A DNA stretch of 64,000 nt from JAHRVQ01 sp029941905 (GTDB taxonomy: Bacteria; Pseudomonadota; Gammaproteobacteria; Pseudomonadales; Azotimanducaceae): assembly GCA_029941905.1 (NCBI GenBank), contig JAPYTQ010000023.1:14606-78605 (forward strand), given 5' to 3'. The notes beneath the pieces were generated by a model. It had not been told where the DNA came from, made no database searches, and saw only the letters and a program-made list of their open reading frames with translations. Below are positions 18,806 to 27,243 of this stretch, piece after piece. The translations under genes and the position numbers were made by a program. The stretch's first letter is position 1. Each line of letters opens with the position of its first letter.

Positions 18806-19225
18806 CTAATTTTGGATTTTCTTAGTCCAGTCCTCAATAACAAGGTGTTTCTTCAGTTGCAGAAATGCTTTGTCATTTGTAACAAGTATCGCGCCAACGG
18901 CAACACTGTGTGCTGCTATCAACATATCCATGGCACCCAGATTTTTTCCTTCTTTTTCACAGGCAGTTCTTAACTCGGCATAAGCTCTTGCTGCTTTAGA
19001 ATCCCAGGGGAAAATAGTAACTCTCAACAGAAACTCATTGACGGCAACCGGTAAGTGTTTCGCTTCCGGTTTTTTTGCAACACCTCGTAAAAGTTCTGCT
19101 TCAGTAATGACAGAAATGCAAATATCTGACAGTGCAAACTGCTGCAAATTCTCTCGAACTCTTGCTGGTTTACCTTTTATGATGTAACTCACGGTATTTG
19201 TATCGAGCAAACGGATATCCGCCAT
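18806..19225 (-). CDS. vapC: Type II toxin VapC (PIN-domain ribonuclease)
   Basis: This 139-residue PIN-domain protein is the toxin of a VapBC module and would cleave RNA, in several studied cases initiator tRNA. Acidic metal-binding residues are seen in RLLDTNTVSYI (Asp near 7), ITEAELLRG (Glu near 41), GAMDMLIAAHSV (Asp near 98) and VTNDKAFLQL (Asp near 117), the usual four. ATG 19225 overlaps the antitoxin stop as TGATG, so translation is coupled. The TTG one codon upstream is less likely. All catalytic acids are intact, so the toxin looks functional. Confidence 0.93.
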   Translation of the reverse strand: MADIRLLDTNTVSYIIKGKPARVRENLQQFALSDICISVITEAELLRGVAKKPEAKHLPVAVNEFLLRVTIFPWDSKAARAYAELRTACEKEGKNLGAMDMLIAAHSVAVGAILVTNDKAFLQLKKHLVIEDWTKKIQN

Positions 19226-19470
19226 CAAAATGGATCCTTTTCCTCTTCGATCTTGTTCTCTCTGTCATCCATGAAGTCTGCCGGTATCTCTTTGCTATCA
19301 ACTAGCTCGAAAAACTCATCCCAAGTACCACCGGGCTTTTTGCTAATAATGACATCTCCTGTCTCAGGGTCTTTGCGAATGAACACCTCGGTACAATCAA
19401 AACGGTAATTTGCGGGTAGCCGAACAGCCTGACTGCGGCCATTTTTGAATAATTTTGCTGTGTGCCTCAT
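19225..19470 (-). CDS. vapB: Type II antitoxin VapB (SpoVT/AbrB-type)
   Basis: This 81-residue antitoxin carries an N-terminal swapped-hairpin AbrB/MazE-like DNA-binding domain (TAKLFKNGRSQAVRLPANYRF, then EVFIRKDPETGDVIISKKP) and an acidic, presumably disordered C-terminus that would wrap the toxin. It lies upstream of and overlaps vapC by one base. VapB with VapC normally represses its own promoter, and three short repeats lie in the upstream region. The module sits between a transporter and a decayed gene, a common setting for a stabilising toxin-antitoxin island. Confidence 0.93.
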   Translation of the reverse strand: MRHTAKLFKNGRSQAVRLPANYRFDCTEVFIRKDPETGDVIISKKPGGTWDEFFELVDSKEIPADFMDDRENKIEEEKDPF

Positions 19471-19504
19471 TTAGTAATTCCCAGTCAATCGCATACTCAG
19501 GTAA

Positions 19505-19539
19505 TATATCAAAGTATATCACGAATTTGTCATATATCA
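19505..19539 (-). promoter_or_regulatory. candidate vapBC operator: three TATATCA repeats
   Basis: The heptamer TATATCA occurs at 19505-19511, 19515-19521 and 19533-19539, the first two exactly ten bases apart (one helical turn). They lie 34-69 bases upstream of the vapB start in an AT-rich stretch that should also hold the promoter. AbrB-fold antitoxins bind short repeated or inverted elements there, so autoregulation is a reasonable inference. No footprint is available. Confidence 0.45.
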
Positions 19540-19564
19540 AGGTCTATTACAGCACAAGGAAATC

Positions 19565-20345
19565 TTAATCAATGAGGGCGTTGGGCCAATCGGTGACCAT
19601 AACCGGATGATCGATATACTCAATATCCAATAGCGCGAATTGACCTTTCTTTGTTGATACGTCGTACACATCGCGTACAAAACCTGGCGGGGTTCCCACA
19701 TCATGAACGATGGTGGGTTTACCTAACTTGATACCACCACCAACCTGCGTCACTGGCACTCGCATCAGTCGATTGTACGACATAAGGTACAATGAGGTGC
19801 CGTCGGCGAACCACTTGGGTCAATTTCCGTTGGCAACAGGAACCCGCTGCCTGAGGCCGCCATTAGGAAATCGTTCGACCCACACTTCCGGCGTTCCTGT
19901 TTCGTGGCGAGTTACCGCTATCCAGGCATTGTCAGGTGAGATGTGCCCGGAAGTGGTAGCAATCACGTCATTTTGTATCACACTCTTCACACCATCGTTC
20001 CTGATGAAGTAAAGGTCGCCCTGGGTCTTCTTATTGATAACAACATAGAGTATACCGTGGCTATTCCTTTTCATGACCCATGGACGCCGCATAGGGTTCG
20101 TTGAAATAAAGGGAATTAAACGACAGGGTCTGAGTCGAAAACCAGACGTCATCACCGTCCGTAATCGTACGGCCCCAGTGATGTTCAAATACCTGCCCAT
20201 CCTCGAAGTCTTCAAAGCGATTGCCTTTCTTAACCAGCGTTGCCCTTTGCTTGAAATCTTCTCCGCTCATATTTTCCCGACTCCAGAAGGTTCTTCCAGG
20301 ACTGTGTATCGCACCAAGATTCTCTGACCCCTGTCGCCTCCTTTA
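19565..20345 (-). pseudogene. Decayed TolB-type beta-propeller gene (C-terminal part)
   Basis: Three consecutive reading segments together make one protein tail. The first contains RTFWSRENMSGEDFKQRATL and HHWGRTITDGDDVWFST. A one-base frameshift near 20095-20103 leads into MRRPWVMKRNSHGILYVV and SGHISPDNAWIAVTRHETGT. A TGA at 19820-19822, where the context predicts Trp (NGN-W-PKWFADGTSLYLM), precedes the last segment. The pattern is that of WD40-like TolB propellers attached to sensor kinases, cyclases or transcription factors (SPD..WIAV..ETG..EVWVE.FP). The N-terminal effector domain is missing and an in-frame stop lies just upstream, so the gene is truncated as well as broken. It is located between vapBC and the SCP2-like gene. 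Confidence 0.7.
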
Positions 20346-20777
20346 TCAAGCTACCCTGGCTGCACCATTAAAAAAGAGCTGCAAGCTCTGGTTGTACCGA
20401 AAGAAGGTATCAATCTGCAGCTGATCCGGGCCATCGACAACCATGGGATCATCGGGAAAGGTGAGATAGTTGAGCGTGTGCTCAAGATCCGGTTTCCCGT
20501 TACTGATGATATTTTCAATCATCTCTCTCCAGATTTCCGCCGTCGCCGTTATCGTGAAATGTTCGGCGTCCGCGTCGTCAATGCTTTTAAGATGGCGGAT
20601 TGACTCCACACCGTAAGATCGGAACCGGACTTCGAAAAGCTCAGGTGAATCCAGTAGTTGCACCACCATGGTACAGTCAATGGATCCAAGAGGTTCAAAG
20701 GACGATCGATCCTCACCCATCGTTTGTGCCAGCGCGGCAAACCATTCCATTGAGGGGAAAGTAGTTGAACTGTTCAT
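20346..20777 (-). CDS. SCP2-like lipid-carrier protein
   Basis: This 143-residue cytosolic protein resembles sterol-carrier-protein-2-like domains. It begins MEWFAALAQTMGEDRSSFEP and alternates strands (CTMVVQLLDSPELFEVRFRS, HFTITATAEIWREMIENI) ending with a helix and the conserved-looking LTFPDDPMVVDGPDQLQ. SCP2 folds bind hydrophobic ligands. ATG 20777 has GAGGAAT seven bases upstream and is preferred over TTG 20783. The gene follows the diiron protein by 17 bases, so the two are almost certainly one operon and may share a hydrophobic substrate. Assignment is by pattern only; it could be an unrelated small domain. Confidence 0.6.
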   Translation of the reverse strand: MNSSTTFPSMEWFAALAQTMGEDRSSFEPLGSIDCTMVVQLLDSPELFEVRFRSYGVESIRHLKSIDDADAEHFTITATAEIWREMIENIISNGKPDLEHTLNYLTFPDDPMVVDGPDQLQIDTFFRYNQSLQLFFNGAARVA

Positions 20778-20794
20778 TTTCAATTCCTCGGTGA

Positions 20795-21883
20795 TTATGC
20801 AGCAAGTCCCAGATCCGGGATCTCCAGCGGGATTGTAATGCGTGAGCTTCGATCAAGACCGGCTACCTTCAATCGGCTCATGTATTCTTTAACCTGTTTC
20901 TGGTAGATGAACGCCATTCTGGCCATGCCGAGTTCAATGTTTTCCATCCCGCCGCCTGCAAGAATTGCGCGTGGTTCAGATGTCTGGGGCTCAATGGTCA
21001 AAGCGAAAATCGCCTGTTCCCCAAGGTCCAGAATCTTGTGGATTTCCGCTTCTCTCTCGGGATGTCTTTCCAGCAGATACTGTAGATGTTTTACACCATA
21101 GGCCACGTGACGCGCTTCGTCCTGCATGCACATACGAAATATTGTCTTTTCTACTTCCGTTGGCGCGAGGAATTCACCTTGTCTGAACAGCGTCAGTACA
21201 AACCCTTCGCCGAATATGTGCATCAGGGCGCTTGCTGTGGTGTAGTCCTTAGCAGTGAGTATTGCACCCAGCAAGTCCTGGTTGGCTGGTGATGCGCTTA
21301 GCAGGCCACCACCATTTGCCAGGGCTCTTTTCCTGAACACGTCCAGATGCCTGGCTTCATCCATGATCTGAGTCGCGAGGAAAAGTTTTACCTCATGAAA
21401 ATCATGATTGATCCTGCTTAACCACTGCGCTGGCATGTCACCGGCGACGAACTCCACTTCCGTTAAGCCAGTGCACATTTGGCAGACGGATTTTTCGATA
21501 TCATCCGGGAGCTTTTCCAGCTTGTCCCAGGGAATATCCGTAACGGAATTCCATTGTCTGACAACAGCCTCGTCGTAAAGGGCTGCCGCATTTTCAGACC
21601 AGACTTCTGACATTTCGTTTAAGGTGTATTGATCAAGTCCTGGCGTTTCGTCGGGAACGTAACAGCCTCTTGGTGCCATGCTGCCGTGAAGGGACCCATG
21701 CTCGGGAACTTTTGCATAGTGCCCTTTCTCAATATTCACCAGTCGCAAACCATCTGCGCTGCGCTCGACTTTCTGCCCCCATCCCTCGGGGTTTGAGTCC
21801 ATCCATGAAAGGTCAAAGTTTCCTCTGGCCATCTCCCTCATTCCATCAATGCCTTTTTCTACTGTTGCTGAGTACTTAGCCAT
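20795..21883 (-). CDS. Ferritin-like/R2-like diiron protein
   Basis: This 362-residue helical protein contains two ExxH motifs typical of diiron carboxylate enzymes: IMDEARHLDVFRKRA and MQDEARHVAYGVKHL. Preceding Glu residues in LTEVEFVAGDMPAQW and FGEGFVLTLF complete the E-ExxH-E-ExxH pattern of ribonucleotide-reductase-R2-like oxidases, desaturases and AurF-type N-oxygenases. About 110 residues precede the four-helix core. The ATG starting MAKYSATVEKG has AAAGGG in front; earlier TTG and ATG codons (up to 21928) are possible. It is followed by the SCP2-like gene. The likely role is oxidation of a lipid-like or other small molecule; the substrate is unknown. Confidence 0.75.
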   Translation of the reverse strand: MAKYSATVEKGIDGMREMARGNFDLSWMDSNPEGWGQKVERSADGLRLVNIEKGHYAKVPEHGSLHGSMAPRGCYVPDETPGLDQYTLNEMSEVWSENAAALYDEAVVRQWNSVTDIPWDKLEKLPDDIEKSVCQMCTGLTEVEFVAGDMPAQWLSRINHDFHEVKLFLATQIMDEARHLDVFRKRALANGGGLLSASPANQDLLGAILTAKDYTTASALMHIFGEGFVLTLFRQGEFLAPTEVEKTIFRMCMQDEARHVAYGVKHLQYLLERHPEREAEIHKILDLGEQAIFALTIEPQTSEPRAILAGGGMENIELGMARMAFIYQKQVKEYMSRLKVAGLDRSSRITIPLEIPDLGLAA

Positions 21884-22106
21884 TTCGAACGCCCTTTGCA
21901 TAAAGGGAAAATTTAACTCCCAAGGCAATGGTCATTTCCATGCGGTAGATCAATTTTAGTGTTGTTACTCGAAATAATTTCCGAAACGGAAATGAGTCTC
22001 TGCGACGCAGTACGCCCCGCTGATCTATGTCAGCGTCAAAGTAGTAGTTGCTTGATCAAATAGGCTACAGGTACCCGTGGGTGGGGAGCCCCCAGGAGAA
22101 CACGCC

Positions 22107-22250
22107 ATGAAATCTTGTCAAGTTAGCCCTTGGTGGAAGAGCCTGTTTAGGGAGCCTGTTGAACCCGTATTCGGTTTCCCTAGCCCACGTTCCAGGTATG
22201 GCCACTTCTCAGCAGATCGTTCACGTTCGCTGAACCTTTACTTTCCCTGA
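22107..22250 (+). CDS. Possible small protein, 47 residues
   Basis: A 47-residue frame starts with ATG eight bases after a strong AGGAG (22094-22098). The product begins MKSCQVSPWWKSLFREPVEP and is basic with no membrane segment. Its last 70 bases overlap the end of korB on the other strand. The ribosome site is the main support. No family is recognised and it may not be expressed. Confidence 0.22.
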   Translation: MKSCQVSPWWKSLFREPVEPVFGFPSPRSRYGHFSADRSRSLNLYFP

Positions 22251-23196
22251 CTTTGATACGCTGGGCATAAACGTCAGTAATGTAAGCATCCGCGGGTCTG
22301 TGGTATAGCACGCCAACCGGGATTGGATATTCCGGGGCTCGTAACTCTACCAGCATTTGTGCCAGGACCTTGTTGGTTTCATCGTGAACCAGTACATCTG
22401 CCTCAGTGACCCCATCTTCACCGATGGTCACCACTTCGAGCTTCAACTTCTGGGTGTTGAGTCTCAAGCCTTTGTCATTTTCCTTACCGAAGATCATCGG
22501 TGCGCCATTTTCAACCACCAGACGGGAATCCGCTGCCGTCTTTTTGTTTTTAACATTCTCAAAAATCAAGTCGTTGTAGACCGGACAGTTCTGAAGAATC
22601 TCAACGAATGACGTACCGGTATGGGCATGGGCACGGGTCAGCACACTGGTTAGGTGCTTCATTTCAGTATCAATAGACCGGGCGACAAATCGTGCCCCGG
22701 ATCCAATGGCAAATGTGCAGGGAGACAGGGGTAAATCTACAGATCCATCGGGCGTTGAAGGCGACCGGGTACCGACCTTGGAAGTGGGTGAATATTGTCC
22801 CTTGGTCAAACCATAGATCTCGTTATTGAACAGCAACAGATTCAGGTCAACGTTCCGTCTTAGAACATGAATCATATGGTTTCCACCAATACTCAAGCCG
22901 TCACCATCACCCGTGATCACCCAGACATCCAGTTCCGGATTAGCCAGCTTGAGGCCAGTGGCGATTGCCGGTGCACGACCATGAATCGTGTGGAAACCAT
23001 AAGTGTTCATGTAATACGGAAAACGGGAAGAACAACCAATACCGGAAATAAAAACACTATTTTCTTTCGGGATCCCCAGTTCAGGCATCAGTTTCTGAAT
23101 CGTCTTTAAAATCGCATAGTCTCCGCACCCGGGGCACCAGCGAACTTCCTGGTCCGTCGCAAAATCTTTCAGCGTTAGTTTTTCTGGTGCGTTCAC
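22180..23196 (-). CDS. korB: 2-oxoacid:ferredoxin oxidoreductase beta subunit (KorB)
   Basis: This 338-residue subunit binds thiamine diphosphate: WCPGCGDYAILKTIQ near residue 20, then GDGDGLSIGGNH near 97 and FNNEIYGLTKGQYSPTS near 120. The latter two form the TPP-Mg site, and PTSKVGTRSPSTPDG is characteristic of 2-oxoglutarate:ferredoxin oxidoreductases. With KorA it converts 2-oxoglutarate and CoA to succinyl-CoA, reducing ferredoxin, and could run in reverse. Translation starts at GTG overlapping the korA stop as GTGA. No separate delta (ferredoxin-like) subunit is encoded nearby, as in two-subunit KorAB enzymes. Confidence 0.9.
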   Translation of the reverse strand: MNAPEKLTLKDFATDQEVRWCPGCGDYAILKTIQKLMPELGIPKENSVFISGIGCSSRFPYYMNTYGFHTIHGRAPAIATGLKLANPELDVWVITGDGDGLSIGGNHMIHVLRRNVDLNLLLFNNEIYGLTKGQYSPTSKVGTRSPSTPDGSVDLPLSPCTFAIGSGARFVARSIDTEMKHLTSVLTRAHAHTGTSFVEILQNCPVYNDLIFENVKNKKTAADSRLVVENGAPMIFGKENDKGLRLNTQKLKLEVVTIGEDGVTEADVLVHDETNKVLAQMLVELRAPEYPIPVGVLYHRPADAYITDVYAQRIKVRESKGSANVNDLLRSGHTWNVG

Positions 23197-25064
23197 TTCA
23201 TTGCCTCCAATTGAGCTTTGATCTCGGCGTCGATTTCCTTGATCTTGAAAGGTTGCCCGGACGTTTTTGTCAGACTGCTGGCATCAATCAGATATTCGGA
23301 GCGGATAATTTTTACCAGTTGGCCGGTGTTCATTTCCGGAATCAGGACCGACTTGTATCCAGCCAATAAGTCACCCAGGTTTCGTGGCAAGGGCCACATA
23401 TGGCGAATATGAATATGCGACACACTGAGTCCTTCTGCCCGACTTCGCTTCACCGCCTGGTGAATAGCGCCGAAAGTCGATCCCCAGCCGACGACGGCAA
23501 GATCCCCTTGTTCGGTACCGAGTACAACCTCCTGCAGAGGAATGTCGTTGGCGATACCATCAATCTTCGCCTTGCGGATATCGGTCATTTTCTGGTGATT
23601 TTCCGCATCATATGAAATATCACCAGAATCATAATCTTTTTCAATACCGCCAATACGATGTTCAAGACCCGGTGTGCCAGGCTTGGCCCAAACCCTGGCA
23701 AGGGTTTCAGGATCACGATTGGCAGGTGAAAAACCTTCCGGCTCAGTCTCAAACTCCACCGGAAATGGCTTGTACTCGTCAAAATCAGGAACGTGCCAGG
23801 GTTCCGAGGCATTGGAGATATATCCGTCACTCAGCAATATAACCGGTGTTCGATACTTGGTGGCAATACGGATCGCTTCGATCGCCACATCAAAACAATC
23901 AGAGGGATGAGACGATGCGATAACCGGCAGGCTCGTGTCCGCGTGGCGACCAAAAATAGACTGATTCAAATCAGACTGTTCCGTTTTGGTTGGCAAACCC
24001 GTGGATGGCCCGCCTCTTTGGGTATTCACAATCAACAAAGGCAACTCTGTAGCACAAGCCAGGGAGATTGCTTCAGCCTTCAGTGAAATACCAGGTCCTG
24101 AACTTGAAGTTACACCTAACGAACCTGCAAAGGAGGCACCGATAGCGGCACAAACAGCGGCTATCTCATCTTCTGCCTGGAACGTCACCACATCAAATTG
24201 TTTCTGGGACGAGAGGCCATGCAAAAGCCCGGATGCCGGTGTTATGGGATAAGACGCAAACACAATCGGCAAATTCGTCAATATTCCGCCAGCGATAATT
24301 CCGTAGGTTAGTGCTTCAGTTCCTGTGGTATTGCGATAAAGACCAGGCTCAACAGCAGCCCGGGGTACCTTGTATACCCCAACGCCCGTTGGCAGTTCGG
24401 CTGTTTCACCATAGGCGTGACCAGCATTAATCGCCGCCACATTGGCCTCGGCAATATCTGGTATTTTTGAAAACTTGGCACGCAGCCCTGCGATTGCTGA
24501 GTCTCGACTTCGATCAAATAACCACATGGTTAAACCAAGGGTCCACATGTTTTTGCACCTGGCGGCGAATTTATGGCTTAGCCCGAAAGGTTTGACCGTA
24601 GCCAAAACACGTTTGGTAATGCCGATAGCCATCAGCCGATAGCCATCTAACGAGCCATCTTCGAGAGGGTTACTTTTGTATCCAGCCTTGGTCAGGTTCT
24701 TGGCCGTAAACGCATCTGCGTCTGCGATAATTAGCCCGCCTGGAACCAGCTCGTTTAAATTCGTAATCAATGCGGCGGGGTTCATGGTTACCAGCACATC
24801 GACATCATCACCGGCGGTGGTGACATCTTCTGAGCCAAAGTAAATTTGAAAAGCCGAGACACCAAAGGTTGCACCGGCCGGTGCGCGAATCTCTGCCGGG
24901 AAATCAGGAAACGTAGCCAGGTCATTTCCGTAAATTGCCGTCGCCTCGGTAAAATTGTTACCTGTTAACTGCATCCCGTCCCCGGAATCCCCAGCAAAAC
25001 GAACCACAACATCGGACAACATATTCGCCGAATTTTGTTCGCGAACTTCTTCAACTACAGACAT
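23193..25064 (-). CDS. korA: 2-oxoacid:ferredoxin oxidoreductase alpha subunit, gamma-alpha fusion (KorA)
   Basis: The 623-residue protein fuses the gamma domain (VVRFAGDSGDGMQLTGNNF, about residues 20-200) to the alpha/pyrimidine-binding domain. The latter includes GTEALTYGIIAGG, FASYPITPASGLLHGLS, FQAEDEIAAVCAAIGASFAG and TSSSGPGISLKAEAISLA. A C-terminal transketolase-like domain ends with HIRHMWPLPRNLGDLL. This layout is that of two-subunit KorAB. AGGAAT precedes the ATG. The long spacer upstream (485 bases) should hold its promoter. In an aerobic heterotroph it may supply reduced ferredoxin or replace 2-oxoglutarate dehydrogenase in the TCA cycle, which is inference. Confidence 0.9.
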   Translation of the reverse strand: MSVVEEVREQNSANMLSDVVVRFAGDSGDGMQLTGNNFTEATAIYGNDLATFPDFPAEIRAPAGATFGVSAFQIYFGSEDVTTAGDDVDVLVTMNPAALITNLNELVPGGLIIADADAFTAKNLTKAGYKSNPLEDGSLDGYRLMAIGITKRVLATVKPFGLSHKFAARCKNMWTLGLTMWLFDRSRDSAIAGLRAKFSKIPDIAEANVAAINAGHAYGETAELPTGVGVYKVPRAAVEPGLYRNTTGTEALTYGIIAGGILTNLPIVFASYPITPASGLLHGLSSQKQFDVVTFQAEDEIAAVCAAIGASFAGSLGVTSSSGPGISLKAEAISLACATELPLLIVNTQRGGPSTGLPTKTEQSDLNQSIFGRHADTSLPVIASSHPSDCFDVAIEAIRIATKYRTPVILLSDGYISNASEPWHVPDFDEYKPFPVEFETEPEGFSPANRDPETLARVWAKPGTPGLEHRIGGIEKDYDSGDISYDAENHQKMTDIRKAKIDGIANDIPLQEVVLGTEQGDLAVVGWGSTFGAIHQAVKRSRAEGLSVSHIHIRHMWPLPRNLGDLLAGYKSVLIPEMNTGQLVKIIRSEYLIDASSLTKTSGQPFKIKEIDAEIKAQLEAMK

Positions 25065-25549
25065 AGTCCATTCCTAAATTAACACTTGCAATCTATCTTC
25101 TTCCCAATAAGAAAGCACATCACAGGCAGGATTCGACCTGCTACTGGACATGCAATATTTAATGGAATTTACAAAAGATACTCACATTTACGGCTCGTGA
25201 CCTCAAACAACTGCGACTGGTGATCACAGTTACCCCTTGGTTCAACGCTTCTTTTGGAAGCCATCCCCCAAAACCCCGTGATTTTAACAGATAAATCAAG
25301 GATTTAAAGTTCTCTTGGTTCTATATAAATTCCGTTAATGGGTTGCTAACAAGCTACTCGTTACCCGAAACGTCCAAACGATGGCTGATACAAGGCGAAT
25401 TCCGGGGATTTTTCGCAATCCATGCAAACATCCAGGGACAGGTTGTGAAACTGAGCCCGATCACGGGCGAAAAAAAGGCGACTTGGTTTTAAAACAGGCG
25501 TATGATTTTGCTCCCATTTTGCTCCTGTTAAATCGAAGGAAATTACACC
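25065..25549. other. 485-base spacer between divergent korA and the LLM-class gene
   Basis: The spacer separates two divergent starts and must hold both promoters. An AT-rich TATAAAT-like box lies around 25321-25330. No protein with a ribosome site, no tRNA and no clear hairpin terminator was found. The short frames present look random. Confidence 0.5.
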
Positions 25550-26455
25550 ATGAGATTCAGTTTCTGGCCACAACCCTCCCAATCATTCGAGATCATGCAG
25601 AAATTGGGTCACCACGTAGAACAATCCAGTTGGGACGGCATCTGGCTCGCTGATCACTTCATGCCTGATGCCAAAGACACGAGCAGCCCCATGCCTGAAG
25701 CATGGACAACACTAGCTGGCCTCGCCGCGACCGTACCGCGAGTAAGACTCGGCACCCTGGTAACAGGCAATACCTATCGCCATCCCGCGGTACTGGCCAA
25801 AATGGCTGCCACCGTTGACCATATTTCAGGGGGTAGACTGGTACTCGGTCTGGGGTCCGGGTGGCAGGAAAATGAACATAAGAAATACGGCATCGACTTT
25901 CATACCGTCAACGGCAGGTTACGACGCCTCGAAGAAGCCTGCCAGGTAATCAAGGCCCTGTTTACGGAAGGAAGTGCCAGTTATCAGGGTCAATTCTACC
26001 GACTGGATGAAGCGCCTCTGGAGCCAAAGCCGGTGCAGGCTAAACTGCCGCTATTGATTGGCGGCGGTGGCGAGAAGGTGACACTCCGGATCACAGCCCA
26101 GTACGCAGACGAATGGAACGTCTGGGGGACCGTCGATACACTGAAACACAAGATGGCAATTCTCGATCAGCATTGCAACGAGATCGGACGCGATCCGGAA
26201 AACATTCAAAGATCCGCCGTTGCCCTCCTCTTCCTGTCAGATGACGCTTCATTCGTTAAAAAGATGCGAGACAACGTTGCCCGCGCAACCATTGCAGGCA
26301 GTGTTTCTGAAGTGAGAGATATCATCGCCGCCTATCAGGAGATTGGCGTCGACGAAGTGATCATTCCGGATTTCACTCTGGGCCTGGATTGCAACGAGCA
26401 GAAAATGGATACCCTGGACAAGTTTATTGAGGATGTGGCTCCCGTCGCTCGGTGA
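25550..26455 (+). CDS. LLM-class (luciferase-like) F420/flavin-dependent oxidoreductase
   Basis: This 301-residue TIM-barrel protein belongs to the bacterial-luciferase-like monooxygenase superfamily. Typical segments are WDGIWLADHFMPD near residue 30, VRLGTLVTGNTYRHPAVLAKMAATVDHISGGR (in parts) near 65-97, and GLGSGWQENEHKKYGIDF near 101-118. The ending that contains VSEVRDIIAAYQEIGVDEVI matches F420-dependent LLM enzymes, though FMN-dependent members look similar. GAAGG precedes the ATG. It probably oxidises or reduces a small organic molecule; cofactor and substrate are not decided by sequence alone. It converges on the PhyH gene. Confidence 0.87.
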   Translation: MRFSFWPQPSQSFEIMQKLGHHVEQSSWDGIWLADHFMPDAKDTSSPMPEAWTTLAGLAATVPRVRLGTLVTGNTYRHPAVLAKMAATVDHISGGRLVLGLGSGWQENEHKKYGIDFHTVNGRLRRLEEACQVIKALFTEGSASYQGQFYRLDEAPLEPKPVQAKLPLLIGGGGEKVTLRITAQYADEWNVWGTVDTLKHKMAILDQHCNEIGRDPENIQRSAVALLFLSDDASFVKKMRDNVARATIAGSVSEVRDIIAAYQEIGVDEVIIPDFTLGLDCNEQKMDTLDKFIEDVAPVAR

Positions 26456-26469
26456 GGCACCACCTGGGC

Positions 26470-27243
26470 CTAAAATGATATGCCTGGAAACCTCGCAGAC
26501 CGGGTATCTTTAATCGGTTGGTTGGTGGATTGGTGGTATGTGAACACCACCGACAACTTGGTCTGCTCGCTCAAGTTACGGCCCGCCGCATGAAACAACC
26601 GGCTATGGAAAAATAACACGTCACCCTGCTTCAACTCGACCTGAACGGACTGCGCTATCATCGATTTGTTTTCTGCCAGATCCGTACGCAGAAACAGGGA
26701 GGCATCAAACCGGCCTGGTTCCAGCTCCAGATGATGGGAACCCGGAATCACCCGTAAACAACCGTTCGCACGGATTTCGTCTCTAACTGCCAACCACACA
26801 CTGATCAGGTTCTCTTCATCAAAAGACCAGTAGCGGTTGTCCTGGTGCCATAGGGTTGCACTACTGTAGCCCGGTTGTTTCGTCATGATACAGTTGTGAT
26901 GACATTGGGATAACCGGATCTCTTCCGCCCCGAACAACCGCCGCAGGGTTTGCTTTAGCTCATCACAGGTTGACCAGTCCCGAAATACTGAACTTCTTGA
27001 ATAAGCATGCAGCAGGCGTCGAATCGTTTGTCCACCAGAGGAATCCCGGGATTCTGGCGAACCGGGATACTGGACATCAACCTCGTATTCGGCGGGCGCC
27101 AACTGTTGCCTAAGGTGTTCCAGGGCAACGGCTCGGATGTTTTTACAGATATCGGGATCAACCATTGCCTGTTTCACAATAAAGCCGTCGCGCATAAACC
27201 TGGCAAGGTCAATATCTGATAATGACTCGGTTGCAGAATTCAC
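26470..27243 (-). CDS. Phytanoyl-CoA dioxygenase family protein (Fe/2OG enzyme)
   Basis: This 257-residue PhyH enzyme has a complete iron triad: WHQD (His133, Asp135) and His218 in HSRLFHAAGRN, with Arg222 as the probable 2-oxoglutarate ligand. GCLRVIPGSHHLELEPGRF is the conserved strand-turn after the core. It starts with GTG, overlapping the stop of the HEAT-like gene as GTGA, so the two are translationally coupled. The family hydroxylates diverse acyl or small polar substrates; this member is short and lacks extra domains. The substrate is unknown, and the upstream secreted protein gives no direct hint. Confidence 0.86.
   Translation of the reverse strand: MNSATESLSDIDLARFMRDGFIVKQAMVDPDICKNIRAVALEHLRQQLAPAEYEVDVQYPGSPESRDSSGGQTIRRLLHAYSRSSVFRDWSTCDELKQTLRRLFGAEEIRLSQCHHNCIMTKQPGYSSATLWHQDNRYWSFDEENLISVWLAVRDEIRANGCLRVIPGSHHLELEPGRFDASLFLRTDLAENKSMIAQSVQVELKQGDVLFFHSRLFHAAGRNLSEQTKLSVVFTYHQSTNQPIKDTRSARFPGISF

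Noticed and set aside
18806..20345. vapBC plus decayed gene as part of a prophage or transposon
   Set aside because: No transposase, integrase, terminal repeats or phage structural genes are seen around it.
22082..22094. TGGGG-AGC-CCCCA hairpin as a terminator
   Set aside because: The stem is short and neither strand has a run of T after it, so intrinsic termination is not supported.
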